A stretch of DNA of 10,794 nt from JAUWGC01 sp963753055 (GCA_963753055.1 CAVWAP010000006.1:1-10794); one strand, 5' to 3'; shown: positions 1 through 7,850, numbered from the stretch's first letter. Made by a program: numbers and translations. The notes: generated from the sequence alone by a model not told the origin.

Positions 1-782
1 TTGCCTCCAATTACATGGTCCGGTTTGAATGCAAAAAACTGTTTTACATCCAGTTCCATGAAAGAAAACGTGGGAAGATCGATCTCAGGATAAATCATAA
101 TTTTAAAATACTGATACCCCCCTGAGTTCGGGAAGAAAATATTGTCCCTTGAATCCCAGACCAGATCGGTCCCGATACCAAAAGAATTTCCGCCGTTGCT
201 TCCGGTAACTTCATCGTTGATCAGGAGTTCGTTGCTCCTTTTGTCGACAATCTCAGTGTGGTTGTAGTCAAAGATGATCCCGGTACGGTCAGCAGCGAAG
301 ATGACCGGGGGAACCTGGAGGGTCAGGGAAACCGTAAAATAATTTTTCGTGAAAGCCTCATCGCCGGTCTTCTCGGTATCGGACCCTATCCCATAGAATC
401 GGTCAAGAGAGTATCCATAAGAGATTGGCAGATCGATGTACATCTTGCTGTCAAGAAAATAGAACTTTGGGTTCACTCCGATCCGGTATTGTTTTGAGAT
501 TGTATACATTCCGCCGAATCCAATTTTTGAAGGCTTTAGATCCGGATTATCACTGGTATAAAATATGAATATCCCCCCGGCGCCAAATGCCAGGCTTGTT
601 TCAGGGGTATAGTATGCATAGGGGTAGGCATTAAAAGAGGATCTCCTTTCGGAGCTATCCCGTTTGCTTTTTGCTATCGATTCCAGAACATCCTTTTTCT
701 GAGCAAAACAAATATTGCCTGGAATAGAATGGATTAGGAAAATCAATGATCCCAAAAAGAAGAATTTGCGTAGGTTTTTCAT
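1..782 (-). CDS. Omp85/BamA-like outer-membrane beta-barrel protein without POTRA domains, partial (C-terminus beyond window)
   Basis: The first 260 residues are visible, starting at ATG 782-780. A signal peptide (MKNLRKFFFLGSLIFLIHS) ends near FA/QKK, residues 27-28. After a short charged linker (residues 29-48), beta-barrel-like alternating sequence begins at about residue 50 (AYYTPETSLAFGAGG). Residues 128-138 (RFYGIGSDTEK) and the stretch around 205-223 (WDSRDNIFFPNSGGY) match the pattern of the bacterial surface-antigen (D15/Omp85) barrel family. The N-terminus is too short for the POTRA repeats of BamA or TamA, so this is probably one of the POTRA-less Omp85-like proteins frequent in Bacteroidota and unlikely to be the essential assembly factor. 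The start overlaps the stop of the upstream DUF2490 gene as ATGA, suggesting translational coupling. Function unknown; outer-membrane location inferred. Confidence 0.75.
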   Translation of the reverse strand, partial: MKNLRKFFFLGSLIFLIHSIPGNICFAQKKDVLESIAKSKRDSSERRSSFNAYPYAYYTPETSLAFGAGGIFIFYTSDNPDLKPSKIGFGGMYTISKQYRIGVNPKFYFLDSKMYIDLPISYGYSLDRFYGIGSDTEKTGDEAFTKNYFTVSLTLQVPPVIFAADRTGIIFDYNHTEIVDKRSNELLINDEVTGSNGGNSFGIGTDLVWDSRDNIFFPNSGGYQYFKIMIYPEIDLPTFSFMELDVKQFFAFKPDHVIGG

Positions 783-1534
783 TTGTTTTTTCTTTTATGA
801 AATGTATGATACACCCTGAGCCTGAAAAGCATCTCATTGGAGTTAAAGGGATCTTCGGCTGAGGCTTTGGAATAAAACCATCCAAACAGAAAGAGTACTT
901 TCCAATCGGGAGAGAGATCCCGACCAATGCCAGACGTAAGCCGGATTTTATCGTTAAACTGCTTGGTACCTATTAAATTCCAGAAAAATTCTCCGCTAAC
1001 CGGGATAAAAAAACCATTCCCCTTCGCCCAAACCTCTCCATGAAATCTGAAGGTAACCGATGCGGTGTATCTCAGTCGCAATCCAAAGGTATTTACCCAA
1101 TCATCGGTTTCCATCTCAAATCTTTCTTCCAGTTTTACAAAGTGTTTGATCTGGATTCTGTGTCTGTTGGGCATGGTAAGGCTATAGCCTTGAAAAGGCC
1201 GGATCTCCAGGCGGTTTACCGCATCAATGTTATCGGTAAAAAAGACTCCTACCCCGGCATGAAGTTCCTCCTTATACTGGTAATTCTTCAGGATCATTCT
1301 GGGCCAGTCGTATTTGACAGATGGTGTGATTAAGTACCTGGACCATGTGTTGGGAAAAATGGTTCTTGCCCCTACTGCCCCATATAGCGTAACCCTTTCT
1401 GCGACTTTATAGCTGGGATTGAAATCCAGCCAGAGTTGTTTTGATACAGGGTCATTGCCTTCATCCTGTGCCAGGGTTTTAGCCAGGGTTACCCAAAGGA
1501 GCAAGGGAAATAATATTTTTAGATGGTGGCTCAA
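779..1534 (-). CDS. DUF2490 family exported protein
   Basis: 251 residues. The signal peptide (KILFPLLLWVTLAKTLA/QDE) is predicted to be cleaved after Ala22, leaving Gln at +1. The mature part begins with QLWLDFNPSYKVAERVTLYG and continues with Tyr/Trp-rich alternating strands, including RPFQGYSLTMPNRHRIQIKH, FVKLEERFE and the terminal FRLRVYHTFHKR. This is the pattern I associate with DUF2490 proteins, which are thought to form outer-membrane beta-barrels of unknown role. The only possible start is TTG at 1534-1532: the frame is closed by a stop at 1561-1559, with no ATG or GTG in between, and the next internal Met lies deep in the protein. It follows the helical-protein gene by 10 bp, and its TGA overlaps the ATG of the Omp85-like gene, so the three are probably co-transcribed. 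Confidence 0.7.
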   Translation of the reverse strand: MSHHLKILFPLLLWVTLAKTLAQDEGNDPVSKQLWLDFNPSYKVAERVTLYGAVGARTIFPNTWSRYLITPSVKYDWPRMILKNYQYKEELHAGVGVFFTDNIDAVNRLEIRPFQGYSLTMPNRHRIQIKHFVKLEERFEMETDDWVNTFGLRLRYTASVTFRFHGEVWAKGNGFFIPVSGEFFWNLIGTKQFNDKIRLTSGIGRDLSPDWKVLFLFGWFYSKASAEDPFNSNEMLFRLRVYHTFHKRKNK

Positions 1535-1544
1535 ACCGGGTCTA

Positions 1545-2294
1545 TTAGATAATTTTTTTCAATTCTTTTGCGACAGATTTCCATTCATGAGCTGCTGCAA
1601 GACCGGCCAATTCAGCGTGAAGTGAAGACAATCCTACAAAGCTGTCCATCCACTGCGCATTGCTTTCTTCCACCAGTGCTTCCAGATCTTCAAGTGTGGC
1701 TTCATTATTGAGAAGTACCTTGTCTTCGCTTTGATCGTATTCCAGAATTTCTACCATGAGACCATAAATGCTGGAAGAAAATTCTTCTGCCGCAAGACCA
1801 GCCTTTTCCCTACTATCCTGATTTTCGAAAGATTTCTGGATATTGCTTTCAAATTTATCCAGGGTCTTTTTATACTTTGCCAGGACCTTGTCATTGGACT
1901 TCTTGCTTTTTTTTATGGCTTTGGTAGTAGAACTGATCACAGCATCCCATTCCTCCTGGGTCATATTTTCCTGGATGGCGATTCTGTGTGGGATGAAGGA
2001 TTTGTTGGCCTCTATCTCATATTCCACTACGGTGGCATAAAAGGCATCAAAAGCAGCTTTATCCGTGCTTTGATCCATGGCCAGCTGCCTTAACTCTTTG
2101 GTAAATACTTTTGTTTTTTTATTATAGGTCTTCGAAAGTTTCTTAACGGCTTTGATCTCATTCAGAATCTCTTCCTTTTTATCCAGATCCACTACTTCCT
2201 GCTTGACAGGTTTAGCGAGTTTTAGAATTAGTAGATCGTTTGAAGGTCCTCCCAGAAGGATTGCCAGTATTGCAAGTGCTGCTCCTATTAACAT
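1545..2294 (-). CDS. Hypothetical helical protein with N-terminal hydrophobic segment
   Basis: 249 residues of no family I recognise. Residues 1-16 (MLIGAALAILAILLGG) are hydrophobic and could be a signal anchor or a poor signal peptide. The rest is almost all predicted helix with very high Lys/Glu content, notably residues 36-70 and 124-155, and resembles coiled-coil or helical-bundle sequence. There is an NMTQEEWDAV motif at 110-119 and a more acidic second half (residues 188-210, ATLEDLEALVEES). Cysteine is absent. The gene opens a short unit: 137 bp separate it from the broken DUF1254 gene upstream, and 10 bp from DUF2490 downstream. An envelope-anchored periplasmic scaffold is possible but only inferred from the hydrophobic start and the company it keeps. 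Confidence 0.7.
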   Translation of the reverse strand: MLIGAALAILAILLGGPSNDLLILKLAKPVKQEVVDLDKKEEILNEIKAVKKLSKTYNKKTKVFTKELRQLAMDQSTDKAAFDAFYATVVEYEIEANKSFIPHRIAIQENMTQEEWDAVISSTTKAIKKSKKSNDKVLAKYKKTLDKFESNIQKSFENQDSREKAGLAAEEFSSSIYGLMVEILEYDQSEDKVLLNNEATLEDLEALVEESNAQWMDSFVGLSSLHAELAGLAAAHEWKSVAKELKKII

Positions 2295-2374
2295 AGTTTA
2301 GGTTTTAAAGTGTTTTAGTCACTCTTTGAGGATTTGACGGATCAGGACATGTTCCTGCTATTATTAAAGGATGC

Positions 2375-2406
2375 CTCAAAAGGGTCTTCCATCATACCCC
2401 TTTGAG
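2375..2406 (-). terminator. Hairpin between the broken DUF1254 gene and the next gene; possible terminator
   Basis: A perfect-length inverted repeat has arms at 2375-2384 and 2397-2406 around a 12-nt loop. Read as minus-strand RNA it gives a 10-bp stem (CUCAAAGGGG pairing with CCCUUUUGAG) with one G-U wobble; on the plus strand the same position is an A-C mismatch, so the structure favours minus-strand transcripts. It starts 26 bp after the stop of the 4025-2432 gene. The downstream tract is A/T-rich but lacks a clean T run, so it could instead be an attenuator or an mRNA-stabilising 3' end. Confidence 0.45.
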
Positions 2407-2431
2407 ACAGATCCTTTTAGATCATAAAAGT

Positions 2432-4025
2432 TTATTTCTGCAATACCAGTTCTCCGGGCCTCCAGGTCTTGTCAATCCATGGTGCCAAAGGTCCATATGC
2501 CCGAAGCAGGATAAACCAGCTTTTTCCGGGAATGGTTTGTATCCAGTTTCCTTCGTCTACCCCTTTAGGTAGTGTTGGAGCAAAAACCACATCTACAGAT
2601 CCATCTTTGTTTTCTTTAATTTTGCCAGTTAAACTGTTAATACCAGCAAAAGGTTGATCAGTTTGCAACATACAGCGAGTTTGCGGATCGTATATAGTTA
2701 CCGACCAGTTGTCTTTAACCGGAAAGTTTGCGGGTAAGTGCATTTTGTAGGTTTTGGCCCCATCCAATTCTCTGTGTTCCGAATCCATACCAGCAATTGC
2801 GTATTGCGATCCGGCACCTGGCTTTGTTAATGCCATTGCAGGAGTTACGCATACTGCATTAAAATGCATCCATAAACGAGAATCCATGCGACGTGCACCA
2901 TCTTTTAAGAATTCAGTATCGTTATCGGCAAAAGCCATTACCCATTCACTTTTTTCGCCTGGGTAGTAATAGTGCCCTGGATCGCGAGGTTCAATGGTAT
3001 TTGCACGAGCATAAGCATTACCTATATCAACTGCTTCTGATAATAATTTTTTCATGCGTGCATCCGGATTAAAAGGCTGCCCTTTTACAATACCCAATGT
3101 TCTTAAAATTCCTAAGTTTTCTGCATCGTAAAAGCCGTCTGGCTCTTCCTGAATAACTTGATTCAGGTCTTCGAAGAAAGTATAGTCATTTGGGGCAACG
3201 GTGTTGTAATATACACCCGACATATTTTTGAACTCCATTTTTGGAGGATTGTCTTTTTGCGACAATGGATACACTTTCAGGTTTTCCTTAATCCGTGGTT
3301 GCAGCAGCTTCAACACCAGTTTTGGTGTAACCACGCATAAAATTCCAAACATTATAGGTGTTCTGATTGATACACATAATATCCATCTGGTACATCACCT
3401 TCGTATCCCGGAGGTAAAACCAGGTATTTTCCACCTTCCCCTTTATCCGGACCAGCAGCTCCCATATCGGTAATATATCTGAAAGGCAGCATCATCTAAA
3501 ATACCGAGTACTCCGGGAGGAATTTCAATAACGGTAGGACCGTCTTTTTTAAGATCAAGAAATCCCCATGTATATAAAGATGTGTTGTTATAGGTAAGTG
3601 CAAGTGACTTAGAATCGCCCAACTGCTCCCATATCAAGTATTTGATTGGATTTACCCATTCCCATATCGCGATTCCCTTTACGGAGATTGTATAAAGAAA
3701 CGGCCGGGGTCATATTGATAAAAGCCTGCACAGCGCGTGCCCGATCTACATATTCATATACATTATCAATGGTTTTTCGATTAGGTATTCCATCGAAAAA
3801 TTCCAGGGTTCCGATGGGTGATCCTATTAAATCCGGAGTAGTAATATTCTCCGGGATAGGCGTTGTCATTTTCATGACAGGTTGCTGGGTGACCATCTTG
3901 GTCTTGGTGGATTGTGCCATGCCTAAGCTGACTACCGAAGCCAGTACAACACAGCTCACAATTGTTTTCATTGTTTTCATTGTTTTCATGGTTTTTATGG
4001 TTTTTACTGTTTTTATTTTATGCAT
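2432..4025 (-). pseudogene. DUF1254/DUF1214 exported protein gene, broken by four +1 frameshifts
   Basis: A second DUF1254/DUF1214 gene, similar along its length to the intact gene at 6732-5098. Coding sequence moves through successive frames: 4025 to about 3639, 3637 to about 3482, 3480 to about 3361, 3359 to about 3295, then 3292 to the stop at 2432. Each junction is explained by one extra base (near 3638, 3481, 3361 and 3294). Removing four bases gives about 529 codons with no internal stop, against 544 in the paralogue. Matching blocks include LDLKKDGPTVIEIPPGVLG, GPDKGEGGKYLVLPPGYEG, KGQPFNPDARM, VTPAMAL and the DUF1214 end WSVTIYDPQTRCM...LRAYGPLAPW. Unlike the paralogue it carries an ordinary signal peptide (LASVVSLGMA/QST) rather than a lipobox. 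It lies 21 bp after the DUF481 gene. Recent inactivation or assembly error are both possible. Confidence 0.8.
3961..4014. repeat. Six-unit 9-bp tandem repeat in the 5' end of the DUF1254 pseudogene
   Basis: On the plus strand there are three identical units ATTGTTTTC (3961-3969, 3970-3978, 3979-3987), then two ATGGTTTTT (3988-3996, 3997-4005) and one ACTGTTTTT (4006-4014). On the coding strand they encode a run of Lys-Thr-Met/Ile/Val triplets before the signal peptide, and several units supply an in-frame ATG. The natural start may therefore be an inner one, giving MKTIVSCVVLASVVSLGMAQ, with the longer N-terminus produced by repeat expansion. The unit length is a multiple of three, so copy-number change would not shift frame. 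Confidence 0.85.
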
Positions 4026-4046
4026 AGCTAATGAGTCAATTTTGCC

Positions 4047-5083
4047 TTATAGCTCCCACCCAAAGGTGGTCTGAAAAACATAATCAAAGGGGGATGAACC
4101 TTCAGCTGGCTGGTTATCATAATTGACAGATAAACCCAGATTAATGAAAAAATCCCGTTTGAATTCGTACTTCAGGTTGAAGGAAAAATCGGTCCTGAAA
4201 CGTTTGCTTTCTGTTAAACTGGGATAAGCAATCGCCTTTGTCAGGAGATCAAGGTCTCCAAGGTTGAAAATGTTGTATTCAAGGGCAACAAATGCTTCAG
4301 CACTATTCCTGCCAGTAGCTGTAACATCGCTATAATTCTCATAGTTCCAGGCTGCACCAGCTGCCAGGCCCAAATTCATCCGAGTTGTTTTCAGCACATA
4401 ATTACCAACACCGCCTTTGGTAATGGCTCTGAGATTAAGCTGCTGTTCGGAACTTTGCAGGAGATCGGTCCTGGCCACGGCAAACCAGTCCTTGACAATA
4501 AAGAAAGGAAGCCCAATCCACCAGTTGTACGACTGGTTTTGGAAGTATATTCATCATCTTCTTGAAAAGTCCGGATAACACCAATGCTTAAATCGGATTT
4601 GAATTTACTCGACACATAGCCTGTTTCTAAATTGCCGCTGAATTGCTGGTTGTTGTTGGCCTTAGTCAGGGTATATCCGATGGATATCAAAAAGTCAACA
4701 CGGCTCCAGAAGGTCGGATCTACCTCTTTTAAGAACAGGATATCCTCGAATTGCTCTCTCGTTATACCTTTCTCCGTATCATTAATCAGAACTACGGAGG
4801 GATTTTCTTTATCGCTAGCTAATGTGCCATGATAGCGATTACCCTGAGCTGTTAAAATCACGAATTGATTAGAAGTACTAATCTGTTCCACTTCAACTCC
4901 ATCTACCTTAAAATCACTGTCACTGTAACTTGTTTCGATAGTGACAATCCCATTATCAAAAAATTTGATCTCCCCCAGAAGTATCTCGCCACTAACCATA
5001 ATAAGGGTATCCTGCTGGGCCATAAGCTCAGTATATCCCATTATTATGATCAGCAGCAAAACAGATACTTTCCAGATTTTCAT
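4047..5083 (-). pseudogene. DUF481 family outer-membrane barrel protein, split by one frameshift
   Basis: Start ATG at 5083-5081 gives MKIWKVSVLLLIIIMGYTEL with signal cleavage near MA/QQD; an in-frame ATG at 5131 would run into the upstream gene and is unlikely. The N-terminal part (VSGEILLGEIKFFDNGIVTIE, TSYSDSDFKVDGVEVEQIS) matches the small beta-domain that precedes DUF481 barrels in Bacteroidota, followed by DPTFWSRVDFLISIGYTLTKA and further barrel strands. At about 4525-4535 the reading frame shifts: ...DEYTSKTSR continues as YNWWIGLPFFIVKDWFAVARTDL in another frame and runs to FQTTFGWEL at 4047. The 1037-nt length is one base short of 346 codons, so one lost base explains the break. 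Without correction the first frame runs on to about 4391. It sits 14 bp after the DUF1254 lipoprotein gene and 21 bp before its broken paralogue. Confidence 0.75.
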
Positions 5084-5097
5084 TTTCAGACTATTAT

Positions 5098-6732
5098 TCA
5101 GTTCACCAGCTCCACATCGTTCGGAACCCATGTTTTGTTGTTGAATGCGTTGAGCGGACCGTAGTAGCGTATGTAAACAAAGAACCCTTGATCCGGGATA
5201 ACTTCTACCCAGTTTTGTTTTTCAACACCAGCTGGTTGTTTGGCCGAGAAATATATATCGATAGAACCATCTTCATTAGTCACTGGTGGAGGAGTTTGCT
5301 GGCTACTTATACTTGGATAAGGCATCGTATTAACCACGCAGCGATTATAGTTATCGTAAATAGTAACTGACCAGAAAAGCTTAACAGGAACACCAGGAGG
5401 CATATTTAATTTGTACGTCTTGTTTCCGTCGAAGAAATTATCATCACTATCCTTATAGGTAGTTTGGTATCTTGAACCAAGACCTTCAGGCATTTGCATA
5501 GCCATTGCCGGAGTAATACCATCGGCAGTAAAATGAAATACCGTACGTGCTTCAAGGTTGATATAGTCGTTCTGATAGAACGTAGAATTATTAATTACAT
5601 ATGGACTTTCCCATTGGCGGTCAGGATATACTTTCGCGTTTTCAACTCGCGTATTAAACGCAATTACACGCGACATAGCTACCGCTTGTTCAGCAGCTTT
5701 AGCCAATATTTTCTGCATGCGCGCATCAGGGTTAAAAGGCTTCCCTTTTTCAATACCAATAGAAGCTAATTCACCCAAACGTTCCTTGCCAAATGCTTCG
5801 GCTGGCTCGTAATTAATTAAAGCATGCATCCAGGCAAATGCAGTGGCATCTTCGGGCACCAAAGTGTTGATAGGAATACCAGTTACATTGGTATAGGTGC
5901 ATTCGCGCGGACCAGTACTTAAAGGATAAATTTTACAACCTTCGCGGAAATAATCCATGGCGCCTTCTCCAAAACCGATCACTGCAGCATTGGCGCGAAC
6001 AAATGAGAATACCCGATAGGTTGGCGATTTAAACACCCAATATCCATCAGGAACATCACCTTCATAATCAGGAGGTAAAATCAAATATTTTCCACCTTTG
6101 CCTTTATCCATTCCGGTTGGTCCAATATCAAAAAGAAACTTAAAATTAGCATCATCAACAGGTCCCATTAAACCACCAGGTACTTCAAATACCGTTGGCC
6201 CATCGGCCTTTAAGTCGAATACCAACATAGAATAAATACTCTCGGTGTTACCTGTAAGCCATAATGCTTTTGAATCCAAACGATCGGCTGTAACAGCAAT
6301 GTGCGAGCTGCTATGGGTTCCATAATCGCGTACAACTCCCTCTATCATTCCTTTCATAGAAAGCGCAGGGTACATGCTTAAGTATAACTGAGTAGCTTTT
6401 TGCAAATCCAGCTCGTCGTAAACTTTCTGAATTGTTTGTTCTGTAGGATAACCACCCGGAAATTCAAGCTTTCCGAAACGGGTATCCATGCTTACAGCAG
6501 CTGGCTTAAACCCGCCTGTTACATAGGGGGTTTGAGTTTTAGCCCAGTCAAAAATACTTGTTGTGGCATCTGGCATTTGTTTGCTTAGCTTAACCGTTGG
6601 AGCAGCCCCCTCCAAAGAGGTGCTACCTGCCTGGTCATTTCCGCTGCTTGATGTGTCTCCACAGCCAGTAATCAGGGCTGTAAACAGCACTGCCAGCAGC
6701 ATGTTAAAAACGTTTGATTTTGATTTTTTCAT
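5098..6732 (-). CDS. DUF1254/DUF1214 domain lipoprotein
   Basis: 544 residues from ATG 6732. The N-terminus (MKKSKSNVFNMLLAVLFTALITGC) has a lipobox LITGC with lipidated Cys24, followed by a Ser/Gly-rich tether. DUF1254 covers roughly residues 85-245: LDSKALWLTGNTESIYSML, DLKADGPTVFEVPGGLMGPVDD, DIGPTGMDKGKGGKYLILPP, DVPDGYWVFKSPTYRV. DUF1214 covers roughly 420-535: FWSVTIYDNYNRC, NWVEVIPDQGFFVYIRYYGP, then NKTWVPND. A linker contains KGKPFNPDARMQKI (330-342) and GITPAMAM (405-412). The family has solved structures but, as far as I know, no settled biochemical role, so no reaction is assigned. It lies 62 bp after the Phenol_MetA_deg barrel gene and 14 bp before DUF481, suggesting one operon; location is membrane-anchored periplasmic or surface, inferred from the lipobox. 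Confidence 0.88.
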   Translation of the reverse strand: MKKSKSNVFNMLLAVLFTALITGCGDTSSSGNDQAGSTSLEGAAPTVKLSKQMPDATTSIFDWAKTQTPYVTGGFKPAAVSMDTRFGKLEFPGGYPTEQTIQKVYDELDLQKATQLYLSMYPALSMKGMIEGVVRDYGTHSSSHIAVTADRLDSKALWLTGNTESIYSMLVFDLKADGPTVFEVPGGLMGPVDDANFKFLFDIGPTGMDKGKGGKYLILPPDYEGDVPDGYWVFKSPTYRVFSFVRANAAVIGFGEGAMDYFREGCKIYPLSTGPRECTYTNVTGIPINTLVPEDATAFAWMHALINYEPAEAFGKERLGELASIGIEKGKPFNPDARMQKILAKAAEQAVAMSRVIAFNTRVENAKVYPDRQWESPYVINNSTFYQNDYINLEARTVFHFTADGITPAMAMQMPEGLGSRYQTTYKDSDDNFFDGNKTYKLNMPPGVPVKLFWSVTIYDNYNRCVVNTMPYPSISSQQTPPPVTNEDGSIDIYFSAKQPAGVEKQNWVEVIPDQGFFVYIRYYGPLNAFNNKTWVPNDVELVN

Positions 6733-6794
6733 TTTGTTTAAGATTTAAGTTTGGGTTTGGGTTTCGAATGTTATTTATTGAATAGTATAGTACT

Positions 6795-7850
6795 CTATTG
6801 AGAGCTGCCGGTGAGGGCATTGGTAATAAAGGTCAGGTTGAGCATAAAGAAATTGGTCTTGAAACGCTGGGCACAGGCATAGTCAAAGGCGTATTTAGCT
6901 GTAAGCTGCATACGTGCTGGCCATACCCAGTATCCGGCTGTAAATGCCAGGGTACTCTTCTTATCATGGATGCCGACGTCCCAGTCTACCACTGAGCCCC
7001 TGTCGTCGGTTACCTGCCAGTTATGTCCACCCATGATGCCCAATTCCAGGCCATCGGAAACATACTGACTAATACCCCATTCCAGGGAGAAACGATTGCC
7101 AGGATTAAAATCTGCATCTTTCACAAAGCCGTTCAGTTCATAGGTGAGTCCCAGCACCAGAGCGGTGGATTGGTCCTCTACAGGGTAGAAATTACCCCAG
7201 GCCTGAACCTGGTGGGTCCAGAAACCCAGACCCACATTGTCGTCCGCACCGGTTGCATATCTTCCTGTGGGAGCCGTAAAGCCATAGGCCAGGGTTACAT
7301 CTACCCATTTGGTCGCCCATGAAAGGCCCAGGGGTTGAACAAACATATCTCCAAATCCAGAGATTCTGTCCTCTGCTGATGCATTATATTCAGAGTTGAC
7401 GCTCCCATCTCTCTGTTCTGTGATCAGTGAAACCTTCGAAGTGGAATAGAGGGGTACAACTCCAACCAGCAATCTGGCGCCGCCCAGGAACTGGAAGGGG
7501 GAAGCCCAGAAAAAGGCCGGGACAGCTGCATAGGAATTCAGATTGATACTCAGATCAACATCTGCCGGCAGGCCCGGATCCAGCATATCCAGCGGAAAGG
7601 AGTTAAATTTAGTCCCATCCTTATCCACATAAGTATCTGTGATGGCATAGTAGTTGTACATCAGCACAAAAAATCCCGGAGGTGCGGCGGCCATATCACG
7701 GACATTGGAAAATGCGGTCATGTAGGCCCCGGTTTGAAAGGGAGATACTGCCTGGCCATTTACCGAGTTAATGGAAATAAAAAAACCGGCAACAATCATG
7801 ATAGCCGCACTGACCCTAATACGGGAATGTACTTTGATGGGTGATTTCAT
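6795..7850 (-). CDS. Phenol_MetA_deg-type outer-membrane beta-barrel (putative transporter)
   Basis: 351 residues from ATG 7850. The signal peptide (RVSAAIMIVAGFFISINSVNG/QAV) ends near residue 32. The mature protein opens with FQTGAYMTAFSNVRDMAAAPPGFFVLMYNYYAITDTYVDKDG, then NLNSYAAVPAFFWASPFQFLGGA, SGFGDMFVQPLGLSW, and PTGRYATGADDNVGLGFWTH, a pattern typical of the 'MetA-pathway of phenol degradation' family. Members are thought to be outer-membrane channels for aromatic or other hydrophobic compounds; the family name does not prove phenol as substrate. The C-terminal half continues as alternating barrel strands (GLELGIMGGHNWQVTDDRG, STLAFTAGYWVW, TNFFMLNLTFITN). It is the first gene after a 191-bp intergenic region with a direct-repeat array, and probably leads the operon with the DUF1254 lipoprotein, DUF481 and the broken second DUF1254 gene. 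Confidence 0.82.
   Translation of the reverse strand: MKSPIKVHSRIRVSAAIMIVAGFFISINSVNGQAVSPFQTGAYMTAFSNVRDMAAAPPGFFVLMYNYYAITDTYVDKDGTKFNSFPLDMLDPGLPADVDLSINLNSYAAVPAFFWASPFQFLGGARLLVGVVPLYSTSKVSLITEQRDGSVNSEYNASAEDRISGFGDMFVQPLGLSWATKWVDVTLAYGFTAPTGRYATGADDNVGLGFWTHQVQAWGNFYPVEDQSTALVLGLTYELNGFVKDADFNPGNRFSLEWGISQYVSDGLELGIMGGHNWQVTDDRGSVVDWDVGIHDKKSTLAFTAGYWVWPARMQLTAKYAFDYACAQRFKTNFFMLNLTFITNALTGSSQ

Noticed and set aside
258..497. Plus-strand open frame of 79 codons
   Set aside because: Opposite the Omp85-like gene, whose frame is open and family-like throughout.
1731..2093. Plus-strand open frame of 120 codons
   Set aside because: It lies wholly opposite the Lys/Glu-rich gene; its Phe/Leu-rich content is what antisense of AAA/GAA codons produces.
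3285..3645. Programmed ribosomal frameshifting as an explanation for the broken DUF1254 gene
   Set aside because: Four separate shifts in one gene, without slippery heptamers or obvious downstream structures, are not credible as programmed events, and the paralogue needs none.
3646..4074. Plus-strand open frame of 142 codons opposite the 5' part of the DUF1254 pseudogene
   Set aside because: Its low-complexity Val-Phe-Ile run is the complement of the 9-bp repeat and the rest is the mirror of recognisable DUF1254 sequence.
6733..6794. Short GGGTTT direct repeats in the 62-bp gap before the DUF1254 lipoprotein gene
   Set aside because: Only two and a half copies in an A/T-rich leader, with no inverted partner or promoter-like pairing.
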